NCBI GenBank assembly: GCA_001898145.1
Contig: MKSR01000036.1
Coordinates: forward strand, 290,898 to 354,897
DNA length: 64,000 nt
Direction of reading: 5' to 3'
DNA from: Dyadobacter sp. 50-39
GTDB lineage: Bacteria > Bacteroidota > Bacteroidia > Cytophagales > Spirosomataceae
In this document: positions 53,775 through 62,208 of the stretch, piece after piece
How positions within the stretch are numbered: the stretch's first letter is position 1
Layout: each line of letters opens with the position of its first letter
Translations under genes and position numbers: made by a program
The notes under the pieces: model-generated
Seen by the model: only the letters and a program-made list of their open reading frames with translations
Databases searched by the model: none
What the model was told of the DNA's origin: nothing

Positions 53775-55067
53775 ATGATGATCAACAACACGACCGGAAA
53801 TTACAGGTGGGCGATCTGCACGTTGCTATTCTTTGCCACCACGATCAATTATCTCGACCGGCAGGTATTGGGATTGCTCAAACCCGTACTTGAATTGCAA
53901 TACGGCTGGACAGAGCAGGATTACGGTTACATCGTCATGGCTTTTTCAGCTACCTACGCCATTGGTCTGGTGGTTTTTGGTCGGGTTGTGGATCGGATCG
54001 GGGCTAAAACGGGGTATACCATTTCGGTAACCATATGGAGCATTGCGGCCATGTGCCATGCTTTGGTGACCAGCTCTCTGGGTTTTGGCATAGCGAGAGC
54101 GGCATTGGGAATTGGCGAATCGGGTAATTTTCCGGCAGCCGTAAAAACGGTCACCGAATGGTTCCCAAAACGCGAACGCGCATTGGCAACCGGTATTTTC
54201 GACTCAGGTTCCAATATTGGTGCCTGCGTTGCACCGATTTTGGTTCCCTGGCTTTTGGGCGTTTACGGCTGGCAGGCGGCGTTTATCATCACCGGAGCGA
54301 TCGGCTTTGTCTGGCTGATTGCCTGGCGGCTGATCTACCAGCATCCTGATCAGAATTCAAAACTATCTGCGGAAGAGCTTGCTTACATCCGTATCGACGA
54401 CGAAACCAATCAGGATCTTACTCCGGCGGAAAAGATCCCGTGGACCAAGTTATTTACCTTAAAACCGACCTGGTCTTTTATCATGGGAAAATTCCTGACC
54501 GATCCGATCTGGTACTTTTTCCTGTTCTGGCTTCCTTCCTATTTTAGTACGACCTTTAGCCTGGATCTCAAAAAACCAGGCTTGCCGCTGGTGATTGTGT
54601 ATTCGGCGGCCACAATCGGAGCTATCGGGGGCGGTTTGTTATCGTCCTGGTTTATCAAGAAAGGCTGGTCGGTTCCCAAAGCGCGAAAGGCCGCACTGCT
54701 GATTTCTGCGCTTTGCGTGCTACCGATTATCGGGGCGCGATTCGTGTCGGATATGTGGGTGGCTGTGGGGCTGATTGGCCTGGCAGTGGCGGGTAACGCG
54801 GGGTGGAGCTCCAATATCTATACCATTGTTTCCGATATGCTTCCCAAAAGTGCGGTCAGTTCCGTGATTGGCATTGGCGGGATGGCGGGTGCGATTGGCG
54901 GCGTTTTGTTTCCTTTGTTCATTGGCTATACCCTCGACTTTTACAAAGAAGCCGGTAACCTGGTGGCGGGTTACAACATCATATTTATTGTGTGCGGCGT
55001 ATCCTTTCTGATCGCCTGGCTGACAATCCATTTCATCACTCCCAGGATGAAACCTGTGGAGCTTTAA
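53775..55067 (+). CDS. MFS transporter, hexuronate/anion:cation symporter type (ExuT-like)
   Basis: A 430-aa inner-membrane transporter with 12 predicted helices. Family motifs: WAICTLLFFATTINYLDRQV at the N-terminus, FGRVVDRIGAKTGY (MFS loop 2-3 motif), ARAALGIGESGNFPAAVKTV and TEWFPKRERALATGIFDSGS, the ExuT/sialate/phthalate-family signature. Such proteins bring hexuronates or related sugar acids into the cell by proton symport. Together with the GH28 enzyme and isomerase it points to an acidic sugar as one product of the locus. Confidence 0.92.
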   Translation: MMINNTTGNYRWAICTLLFFATTINYLDRQVLGLLKPVLELQYGWTEQDYGYIVMAFSATYAIGLVVFGRVVDRIGAKTGYTISVTIWSIAAMCHALVTSSLGFGIARAALGIGESGNFPAAVKTVTEWFPKRERALATGIFDSGSNIGACVAPILVPWLLGVYGWQAAFIITGAIGFVWLIAWRLIYQHPDQNSKLSAEELAYIRIDDETNQDLTPAEKIPWTKLFTLKPTWSFIMGKFLTDPIWYFFLFWLPSYFSTTFSLDLKKPGLPLVIVYSAATIGAIGGGLLSSWFIKKGWSVPKARKAALLISALCVLPIIGARFVSDMWVAVGLIGLAVAGNAGWSSNIYTIVSDMLPKSAVSSVIGIGGMAGAIGGVLFPLFIGYTLDFYKEAGNLVAGYNIIFIVCGVSFLIAWLTIHFITPRMKPVEL

Positions 55068-55098
55068 GTCTTATTCACTCCCGTTATGAAAACCCGTT

Positions 55099-57042
55099 AT
55101 GAAGACCATCACTCCTGTACTACATCCACTGCAATCACTCACTGCTGAGGAAATCAGCCAGTTCGTTGCATTCATCCGTCGTGAAAAAGGGTTTCCCTAC
55201 GACACCACCCGTTTTGTTTCTATTGTACTCAAAGAACCTTCCAAAGAGGAAGTTGCTCAATTCAACAATGGGGGACAAGCGCCTTTAAGAGCTGCATTCG
55301 CGGTTATTTACGACAGCCTGACTGGCATTACCCACGAAGTTACCGCGCTGATCAATGAGGAGCAGATCATCAGATGGAACTCCATTAACGGCGTACAGCC
55401 GACGATGACCGCCGACGAGCAAATTGAATGTGAGCAAGTCATCAAAAATGATCCTGCTTTTGCGGAAGCATTGAAAAAACACGGCGTGACCAATCCCGAA
55501 CTGGTCATGATCGATATCTGGACGGCCGGTAACTACGGTGCGGAAGAAGAAAGTAAGCTGCGGCTTGCCCGTCCGCTCTGTTTTGTCAGAAGCGACGAGA
55601 CCGACAATGGATATGCCCGACCGATAGAAGGCTTGCGCCCTGTCGTCGACCTTCGACTGATGAAACTGATCCGAATAGAAGATTACGGTTACACGCCCCT
55701 TCCGCAACAATCGGCCAATTACCGCGCCGACCGCGTGAAAACCTTCCGGACGGACATTAAACCGCTGGAAATTTCACAACCAGAGGGACCGAGCTTCACC
55801 GTAAACGGATACGAGGTCGCCTGGCAGAAATGGGATTTTGTAGTAGGTTTCAATTCGAGGGAAGGTTTGGTTTTACATAATATCACTTACAATGACGAAG
55901 GCAATGTGCGATCGATCCTGTACCGCGCATCCCTTTCAGAAATGGTGGTCCCTTACGGGGATCCGACGTCAACCCAGAAACGTAAAAATGCTTTCGATAC
56001 CGGCGAATATGGCATGGGGCAATGTGCCAATAGCCTTACATTGGGCTGCGATTGTCTGGGTTATATCCATTACCTGGACGCGGTGATGAACAACAGCCGT
56101 GGCGAGATCGTGACGATCCCAAACGCAATTTGTATGCATGAAGAAGATTATGGCATTCTCTGGAAACATACCGATCGCCGCGATGGAAAAGCCGAGGTAA
56201 GACGTTCGAGAAGATTGGTGATTTCTTCCATTTCCACCGTCGAAAATTATGAATACGGCTTTTTCTGGTATTTCTATCAGGACGGTAATATCCAGTTTGA
56301 GATCAAGCTGACAGGCATTTTGTCGCTGGGTACGCTGCCGGAAGGTGTAAAATCCAAATACGGTACGCTCGTAGCGCCGCAGGTTTATGCGCCTAACCAT
56401 CAGCATTTCTTCAATATGCGCCTTGATTTTGATTTGGACGGAGTATCCAATTCCGTGTACGAACTGGATGTTGTCGCCGAAGAGGAAGGGGAGGATAATC
56501 CTTTTGATAATGCATTTTATGCAAAATCAACCCTGCTGGACACTGAGAAGAATGCAAGAAGAAAAATGGACCTGGCCTCAGCCCGTACCTGGAAAATCGT
56601 CAATCCCAAATCCAAAAATGCGTTGGGCGAACCGGTTGGCTATAAACTGATGCCGGGCGATAACTGTTTTCCATTTGCCAATGCGCGCACCAACTGGTAC
56701 CGCAGGGCGGGATTTGTGCAAAATCATTTGTGGGTAACCCCGTTTGAGGAGTCCGAAATGTTCGCAGCCGGGGATTATCCCAATCAACATCAGGGTGGAG
56801 ACGGGCTGATCAAATGGACGGAGCAGGACCGGAATGTCGCCGATCAGGATATTGTGGTTTGGTATACCATGGGTCATACCCATATTCCGAGAATGGAGGA
56901 TTATCCGGTAATGCCCACGGCATATATTGGGTTTTTATTAAAGCCAAATGGATTTTTTACACAAAATCCTGCTAACGATGTACCGCCTTCTGTTCCCCAG
57001 AAAGCCGGAAACGCGTCATCGGGATCTTCCTGCTGCCATTGA
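55099..57042 (+). CDS. Copper-containing primary-amine oxidase (TPQ enzyme)
   Basis: A 647-aa amine oxidase that would convert a primary amine to aldehyde, ammonia and peroxide. The topaquinone site is TVENYEYGFF with Tyr384; the catalytic base is in NAFDTGEYGMGQ (Asp300); copper ligands are His434 and His436 in PNHQHFFNM and His595 in MGHTHIPRMEDYPVMP. N2- and N3-type domains precede (residues 10-200). No signal peptide is present, so it appears cytoplasmic, unlike E. coli TynA. The C-terminus ends in SSGSSCCH, an odd Cys/His tail that could bind metal. Position as the penultimate gene of a glycan locus is unusual. Confidence 0.92.
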   Translation: MKTITPVLHPLQSLTAEEISQFVAFIRREKGFPYDTTRFVSIVLKEPSKEEVAQFNNGGQAPLRAAFAVIYDSLTGITHEVTALINEEQIIRWNSINGVQPTMTADEQIECEQVIKNDPAFAEALKKHGVTNPELVMIDIWTAGNYGAEEESKLRLARPLCFVRSDETDNGYARPIEGLRPVVDLRLMKLIRIEDYGYTPLPQQSANYRADRVKTFRTDIKPLEISQPEGPSFTVNGYEVAWQKWDFVVGFNSREGLVLHNITYNDEGNVRSILYRASLSEMVVPYGDPTSTQKRKNAFDTGEYGMGQCANSLTLGCDCLGYIHYLDAVMNNSRGEIVTIPNAICMHEEDYGILWKHTDRRDGKAEVRRSRRLVISSISTVENYEYGFFWYFYQDGNIQFEIKLTGILSLGTLPEGVKSKYGTLVAPQVYAPNHQHFFNMRLDFDLDGVSNSVYELDVVAEEEGEDNPFDNAFYAKSTLLDTEKNARRKMDLASARTWKIVNPKSKNALGEPVGYKLMPGDNCFPFANARTNWYRRAGFVQNHLWVTPFEESEMFAAGDYPNQHQGGDGLIKWTEQDRNVADQDIVVWYTMGHTHIPRMEDYPVMPTAYIGFLLKPNGFFTQNPANDVPPSVPQKAGNASSGSSCCH

Positions 57043-57065
57043 AAAACGCATAAAAGCATCGCGCA

Positions 57066-57476
57066 ATGGAAAGAAACGGAGATATCATTAAACAACCTTT
57101 GGGCTTTGTGGGCGAGGCGACCAAAATGGCTGTCGCCGTCGGGATTCTGCTATTGCCTAAATGCGGGTTGTGCCTGGCTGCCTATCTGAATTTGCTCAGC
57201 ATATTTGGGATATCCTTTCGAAGTTATGCTTCTTGGGTCTTGCCGGGATTGCTGTCGCTGCTGATCATTAACTTGATTGTAGCGTATTTAAAGGCCCGCA
57301 AAATGGGTAGCTATTATGCGTTTGCGCTTTTGGCGGTGGGGGTTGGGTTACTTTTTATCGGGAAGGTCTGGCTTTTGCAGGAGGCTTTAAGCTATGCTGG
57401 GTTATTTTTTATGGCCGCCGGATCTATTATTCAGATAGCGCAGTCGCGCAGGGTGTGTAGCCGTTCGTATGTATAA
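57066..57476 (+). CDS. Small four-helix membrane protein, unknown family
   Basis: A 136-aa hydrophobic protein with about four membrane helices. A Cys pair occurs at the first helix (LLLPKCGLCLAAYLNLLSIF), and the C-terminus is basic (QIAQSRRVCSRSYV). The CGLC motif inside a helix recalls MerC-like metal transport proteins, but no family can be named. It starts 23 bp after the copper amine oxidase gene, so a role in copper supply to that enzyme is a tempting but untested inference. Confidence 0.7.
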   Translation: MERNGDIIKQPLGFVGEATKMAVAVGILLLPKCGLCLAAYLNLLSIFGISFRSYASWVLPGLLSLLIINLIVAYLKARKMGSYYAFALLAVGVGLLFIGKVWLLQEALSYAGLFFMAAGSIIQIAQSRRVCSRSYV

Positions 57477-57639
57477 ACAGGATGCCCCGCCGGGGCTTGT
57501 AAAATACTGACAACATCTCGTCTCTAAAAACAGGAAGCCAATCTGGGACTAATAATCTGAAATCGTTACGTTTCTTTAAACAATAAAAAAAGCCCCATTT
57601 GTGCACTGCCCCCAAAAAGTTAGACACTTCTTGGGGGTA

Positions 57640-57988
57640 TTTTTATGGGGCATGTACATGTTTGCCATCATTGACGTATACAGTCGTCGAATTGTGGGTT
57701 GGAGTATTTCTAACACTATGAGTATGGAATGGTGTCGGGAAACACTTTTGGATGCCATAGGTACACAGGGGCCGCCCGAAATATTTAATACGGATCAGGG
57801 CAGCCAGTTCACGAGTCCCGGATTTATTAATCCACTGTTAGAAAAGGCATACAGATCTCAATGGATGGGAAAGGAAGGGCTCTTGACAATGTTTTCATCG
57901 AAAGATTTTGGAGGTCGCTCAAACAAGAGTACGTGTATTTAAACCCTCCGAATGGTGGGATGGATCTGTATCGAGGCGTAAAAGCATA
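57640..57988 (+). pseudogene. IS3-family transposase OrfB fragment, exon side 1
   Basis: Reads MYMFAIIDVYSRRIVGWSIS and IFNTDQGSQFTSPGFINPLL in one frame, then after a one-base loss near 57845-57855 continues MDGKGRALDNVFIERFWRSL and YLNPPNGGMDLYRGVKA. Two catalytic Asp sites and the Glu are present, but the N-terminus is lost. The coding sequence is interrupted at 57988/57989 by the group II intron. The C-terminal piece resumes at about 59887 and ends at 59961. Confidence 0.8.
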
Positions 57989-58520
57989 GTGTGCCGTGAA
58001 CTGTGTTGTTGCCTGAATAACAGCGATACAGGTGCTTTGGAAAAGATGAGGGTAGGCCCCTCGGAATCGGCTTACAGGAGCAGGTTTCAAACCAGCGTAT
58101 GCGGCTTCGGTTAAGAGCCTTGGTCGTGAGCGATACGTGAAAAGTCGGACTAGATCTGGCAGGTGACTATGCAAAAGGTGACCGCAAGGGAACCATTGAT
58201 GAGGTACCGAAATACTTAGACGATGTCAAAACCGAACTCCTATGCTTAGTTCGGGATAAGCGAGCGGGGGACCTGCTTACTGCGCTGGCGGCATCCGGTA
58301 TAAAGATGGCACGAGTTGCATGGAGGCTTTTACAAGGAACACGGGAACCTGTCGCCGGGATGCTAAGGGAGAAATTCAAGCAGAGAACCTGCGAGAATGA
58401 GAGTACCGATGCCTGGCACAGGGGCAGACTAACCCGTAGTAGTGCTGAAACTTCTGTAATGGGAGTGGAGCGAAGGGGTTAGCTTATTCAGCGAATGGAA
58501 TTGAACAACTAATTAACATT

Positions 58521-58526
58521 AGGAGG
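58521..58526 (+). promoter_or_regulatory. Strong Shine-Dalgarno AGGAGG before the intron-encoded protein
   Basis: AGGAGG lies 5 bases before the ATG at 58532. Such a perfect site is not seen before the host genes in this window and supports both the start choice and a foreign origin of the intron. Confidence 0.7.
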
Positions 58527-58531
58527 ATTTA

Positions 58532-59806
58532 ATGAAAAACGCAAAGTCATTTGAAATTTCCAAACAACTTGTGCTGGAAGCATTCAAGAGGGTCAAGGCT
58601 AACAAGGGCAGTAGTGGAATAGATGATGTAAGTATTGCCGAGTTCGAGAAGGACCTCAGAGACAATCTGTACAAAATCTGGAACCGTATGAGCTCCGGTT
58701 GTTACCTGCCATCTCCTGTTAAGTTGGTAGAAATACCTAAATCAGTCGGCGGAAAACGTCCTCTTGGAATCCCAACGGTTGAAGATCGTGTGGCGCAAAT
58801 GGTGGTCGTCATGAGTATTGAGCCATTTATTGAACCACACTTTCATGCGGATTCTTATGCTTACCGCAAGAACAAATCAGCTCACGATGCACTGGATACG
58901 GCAAGAGAACGCTCGTACACCTTTCATTGGGTTGTTGACCTTGATATCAAGGGGTTTTTCGATAACATTGACCACGATCTGCTGCTCAAAGCCCTTGGCA
59001 GGCATGTAACCTGTAAATGGGCGATGTTGTATATCAAACGTTGTTTAACCGTTCCCTACCAGTTGAGAGATGGATCGCAGGTGCAAAGGGGCAAAGGGGT
59101 GCCACAAGGTTCGGTCATCGGACCAATACTGGCTAACCTGTTCCTGCACTACGCATTCGACGAGTGGATGAAAAGAAACCATTCCAACATCCGCTTCGAA
59201 AGATATGCTGATGATACCATCTGTCACTGTGTTAGCCTGAAACAGGCCGAGTTTATTAAAAAGGCCATTAAACAACGGTTAGCAGACTGCAAGTTGGAAC
59301 TCAATGAGACAAAAACAAAGATTGTTTATTGCAAGAAAAGCCATCGCGAAATCAAGTACGAGGTGACCCAATTTGATTTTCTGGGTTACACTTTCCGGCC
59401 ACGGCGCTCTATTAATGCACGTGGCGAAGTCTTTCTTAATTTTTCCCCTGCCATCAGTCAGAAGGCGAGGACGGAAATATGGAAAACGATCAGGGGGTGG
59501 AACGTGGGTTACTGGGAACAGATCACACCGAAAGAAATTGCCAAACAGATCAATCCCGTCATACAAGGGTGGATCAATTACTATGGCAGGTACCGTATCA
59601 AAGTACTTAAAGATGTCTTGCAACGGATTAATCTGAAATTGTCCAGGTGGATTCGGAACAAATTCAAAGGGTTCAGGAAACACAAGACCAGGGCGATTCA
59701 CAGGCTTGGGGATATTGCACAGGCGAACCCGGATCTGTTTGCGCACTGGAAATGGGGAGCACGGCCAACAGCCAGTCCGAAAAATCGGAAGAAACTGGCG
59801 GCATGA
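58532..59806 (+). CDS. ltrA: Group II intron reverse transcriptase/maturase
   Basis: A 424-aa intron-encoded protein that helps splicing and copies the intron into DNA. RT motifs are VEIPKSVGGKRPLGIPTVED, FHADSYAYRKNKSAHDALDT, the first Asp motif VVDLDIKGFFDNIDHDLLLK, GVPQGSVIGPILANLFLHYA, and the catalytic RYADDTICHC (about residue 228). The maturase X domain with group II_M motifs follows (INPVIQGWINYYGRY, ending with DLFAHWKWGARPTAS). No HNH endonuclease domain is present, so retargeting would rely on nicked or replicating DNA. Length is typical of endonuclease-less intron proteins. Appears intact. Confidence 0.93.
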   Translation: MKNAKSFEISKQLVLEAFKRVKANKGSSGIDDVSIAEFEKDLRDNLYKIWNRMSSGCYLPSPVKLVEIPKSVGGKRPLGIPTVEDRVAQMVVVMSIEPFIEPHFHADSYAYRKNKSAHDALDTARERSYTFHWVVDLDIKGFFDNIDHDLLLKALGRHVTCKWAMLYIKRCLTVPYQLRDGSQVQRGKGVPQGSVIGPILANLFLHYAFDEWMKRNHSNIRFERYADDTICHCVSLKQAEFIKKAIKQRLADCKLELNETKTKIVYCKKSHREIKYEVTQFDFLGYTFRPRRSINARGEVFLNFSPAISQKARTEIWKTIRGWNVGYWEQITPKEIAKQINPVIQGWINYYGRYRIKVLKDVLQRINLKLSRWIRNKFKGFRKHKTRAIHRLGDIAQANPDLFAHWKWGARPTASPKNRKKLAA

Positions 59807-59817
59807 CTGAATAAGAA

Positions 59818-59851
59818 GAGCCGTGTGAGCGGAGACGCTCACGCACGGTTC
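59818..59851 (+). ncRNA. Group II intron domain V
   Basis: Exactly 34 nt: starts GAGCCGTGTGAGC, has a GAGA-like loop region and closes CTCACGCACGGTTC. The two strands pair along the whole hairpin with the AGC-type catalytic triad region at the base (GAGCCG). This is the most conserved intron domain and looks intact. Confidence 0.88.
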
Positions 59852-59886
59852 TGTGAGAGGCTTAGGGTGTGATTCCCTTTGCCTAC

Positions 59887-59961
59887 TCGATTGTGGAATT
59901 TTACAACCGCCGACGCAAACACACTGGCAATGGTTGTATTCCTGATGATCTGTTTTTCTAG
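59887..59961 (+). pseudogene. IS3-family transposase OrfB C-terminus, exon side 2
   Basis: Downstream of the intron the sequence reads IVEFYNRRRKHTGNGCIPDD then LFF and a TAG stop, the usual IS3 OrfB C-terminus (FYN-RR-H pattern). It continues the fragment that ends at 57988, showing that the intron split this gene. Confidence 0.75.
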
Positions 59962-60077
59962 ACCAATGCAAAAGCATCATAATTAAACTTAATTTCATCC
60001 GTTCGCTGTCCAGTGAAACGGGAGTACTTCAGATGAGCAAAAAGTATTTCCATCAATATTGATACCAAATAACAACC

Positions 60078-60797
60078 CTAATGCTCGCGCCAATGCCGGA
60101 TCTTTTCAAAAAGGACCTTCATGTCCGTTTCATCCGCATTGTAATAGACGTCACCTTTGATAGTGTTCAGCAGAATAAACGGACGGACCTTTTTATTGAC
60201 ATAAAGCTTAACAATTCTCCCGCCTTTTAACCTGAAATTCCCTTTGGCATAATCCCCAGCAGCAAAACCACCCACCTTACTAAATATACCGTCCTTCTCC
60301 GGCAGTTCATCTACTAGTTTCTGGCCAAGAATTTCCTGCTTTGTCAATGTGACGCCAAAAGAGCCTTTGATCTCCAGTATATTATCCTTTAATATCATTT
60401 CGGAGGTTTCGAAGCCTGAACTCAATGAAATAACTATCAATAGAACAGAGAGAACACCTCCGACAACGTAAGATATCAGCTTTTGACTCCGGTCAGCTGA
60501 GAACCTATTTCCTTCAATGATAAAATATATGTACGCAGCCAATGGGTAACCTATCATGAACCTACTTGCCCAGTTGTTGTCGATCAAACTAATAAGCATT
60601 GTTCCGACGAAAAGTGAAATCCCTAAAATGGTATGAAATCTCTTGAAAAACTTGGCATACCCTTCAATATCAAAGGTGGCACGTTTTGCCGCAGACAACG
60701 TATTGTAGCCCGACAAGATATACTTCGCGTTATTTTGGGTTACAATAAAACCAATTGAAAAAAAAATGAGAGATATTATAAAAGCGATATAGATCAT
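60078..60797 (-). CDS. DUF3784-domain membrane protein
   Basis: A 239-aa membrane protein. The N-terminal part (residues 1-110) matches DUF3784 (FIVTQNNAKYILSGYNTLSA, then FDIEGYAKFFKRFHTILGIS) with three membrane helices. After another helix (VVGGVLSVLLIVISLSSGF) residues 130-239 form a soluble beta-rich domain resembling a bacterial PH-like fold (ILEIKGSFGVTLTKQEILGQ, FRLKGGRIVKLYVNKKVRPF). Function unknown. Last gene of a minus-strand cluster, 19 bp after the hydrolase gene. Confidence 0.78.
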   Translation of the reverse strand: MIYIAFIISLIFFSIGFIVTQNNAKYILSGYNTLSAAKRATFDIEGYAKFFKRFHTILGISLFVGTMLISLIDNNWASRFMIGYPLAAYIYFIIEGNRFSADRSQKLISYVVGGVLSVLLIVISLSSGFETSEMILKDNILEIKGSFGVTLTKQEILGQKLVDELPEKDGIFSKVGGFAAGDYAKGNFRLKGGRIVKLYVNKKVRPFILLNTIKGDVYYNADETDMKVLFEKIRHWREH

Positions 60798-60816
60798 TAT
60801 TTGAAAATTAAGATTC

Positions 60817-62208
60817 TTATCTGAGTAAAATCCAGTCTGCTATCTTTTTCAAAGCTATTGGAGAAAAAGTTTCTTCAATCTTGCCATATTCCGCAATATT
60901 TCCGGTGGGAGCAGTCTGGAAGAGATGATTTAGGCCCTGCAATTCCTCAATAGTTAGCTGGACCTTAGGGTTCTTGGTCAAAATCTCACGGAGAGCCGGA
61001 AGATTTTGTTTCGCTGAAACCTGCAAATCCCTGGAACCATACAATGCCAGTACCGGCCCGGAAAGCTTTTCAAGATTCTCCTTTGGCCTCCATTTTATAA
61101 ATTCAACAAACCATGGGGTAAACGTTTGACGGGTAACCTGCTGAGCCTGTTTCCGGATTGCATCTTCACTCATTGTTCCCTTTGCCAATACGGTAAGTTG
61201 GCTGACAAAAACATCTTCAACCTCTCTCATTACAGTATCAGTGATCGGACCACTTTTTATAAGCGCAAATGCTTTGGCGTTTGTTTCGACCTGTAACTTT
61301 ATCATTTCTTGTGAAGCTCCCCGAATTTCACTGGTCAGTCGCGCCTGTTCGAGCATGAGTTCATCAATATTCACCGCAGGAGCAGCCAGAAGTACCAGGA
61401 AGCTGGGACGTTTGTCTGAAGTTGCAACGATTGGCCCAACCAAACCACCTTCACTATGACCAATGAGCCCAATCTTGTTAATGTCCGCTTTGGGCTCTTT
61501 TTTAAGAAATTCTATCGCTGCCGCGGCATCCTCGGCAAAGTCATAGGTAGTTGCTTTGGAGAAATCTCCGCCAGATTTTCCTACGCCTCTTTCATCATAT
61601 CTTAACACTGCAATTCCGTTCCGGCCCAGATAGTCAGCCAAAACTGCAAAGGGCTTGTGACCAAAAATTTCTGAATCTCTGTTTTGCGGCCCGGAGCCGC
61701 TGACCAAAATCACAGCCGGAAACTTCCCGTTCCCATTTGGCACTGTTAGTGTCCCTGACAATGAAATACCGGCCTTTTTATTTTCAAACGTCACTTCTCG
61801 TTCTTCATATGGAAAAGGAGCTTTTGGTGTTTGAGTCCGATTAGAGGCCGTTTTTACAGCTAGTCCTTTTGTCAGGACCAGCGGGAGCTTCATCCCGTTT
61901 TGCTTCCATTCTCCGTTAAGGGTGCTATCATTGGTAACTTCACCGACATAAACCGATCCGATCAAATCCAGGCTAATGGTAACTTTCTTTTCATTCAAGA
62001 GGACAGAGCTGGCTGCAAGCCCCTTCACATTCTGCGCCGGAATATCCATCGATGCACGGTATACGTTGTCTTTCTGAGTGATCGTAAAGATGACATCAAT
62101 TTGCCCACCTGGTATCTTTAATGTCCCATTCCATAAGCCCTCAATTTGTTGTGCATTCGCAAATGAAAATGAAAAAGCTAATAAAAAGGTGGTGAGATAT
62201 TTTTTCAT
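60817..62208 (-). CDS. Secreted alpha/beta hydrolase (serine aminopeptidase-like) with N-terminal beta domain
   Basis: Exported hydrolase, about 463 aa. ATG 62208 begins a signal peptide (MKKYLTTFLLAFSFSFANAQ) and overlaps the stop of the upstream gene (ATGA); the longer open frame upstream overlaps that gene and is not used. Residues 20-130 form a lipocalin-like beta domain (IEGLWNGTLKIPGGQIDVIF). The catalytic domain has VSGSGPQNRDSEIFGHKPFA, AVLRYDERGVGKSGGDF and the nucleophile elbow GLIGHSEGGLVGPIVA, with the Asp in LYGSRDLQVSAKQN and His in LQGLNHLFQ. An esterase or peptidase; substrate unknown. Confidence 0.9.
   Translation of the reverse strand: MKKYLTTFLLAFSFSFANAQQIEGLWNGTLKIPGGQIDVIFTITQKDNVYRASMDIPAQNVKGLAASSVLLNEKKVTISLDLIGSVYVGEVTNDSTLNGEWKQNGMKLPLVLTKGLAVKTASNRTQTPKAPFPYEEREVTFENKKAGISLSGTLTVPNGNGKFPAVILVSGSGPQNRDSEIFGHKPFAVLADYLGRNGIAVLRYDERGVGKSGGDFSKATTYDFAEDAAAAIEFLKKEPKADINKIGLIGHSEGGLVGPIVATSDKRPSFLVLLAAPAVNIDELMLEQARLTSEIRGASQEMIKLQVETNAKAFALIKSGPITDTVMREVEDVFVSQLTVLAKGTMSEDAIRKQAQQVTRQTFTPWFVEFIKWRPKENLEKLSGPVLALYGSRDLQVSAKQNLPALREILTKNPKVQLTIEELQGLNHLFQTAPTGNIAEYGKIEETFSPIALKKIADWILLR

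Larger units (their letters stand above)
57989..59886 (+). mobile_element. Group II intron, about 1.9 kb
   Basis: Retroelement that splices and moves by reverse transcription. The 5' end GTGTGCCGTGAACTG matches the group II consensus GUGYG. The first 540 nt (57989-58531) should fold into domains I-III, and an ORF for a reverse transcriptase/maturase occupies domain IV. A 34-nt domain V (59818-59851) and a domain VI-like hairpin (AGGC...AGGG and CCCT...GCCT, 59859-59884) end it. The 3' boundary is inferred at about 59886 (...GCCTAC). It is inserted in an IS3 transposase remnant. Confidence 0.82.
57602..60031 (+). mobile_element. Decayed IS3-family element carrying a group II intron
   Basis: The left boundary has an IS3-type end (TGCACTGCCCCCAAAAAGTT at 57602); the right boundary (complement TGAAGTACTCCCGTTTCACT, ending 60031) instead resembles the right end of the IS at 35775-37015. 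OrfA and the start of OrfB are missing and the rest of OrfB is frameshifted and split by the intron. Most simply, this is a scar of two related elements joined by deletion. The 125 bp before it (57477-57601) hold no gene. Confidence 0.6.
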
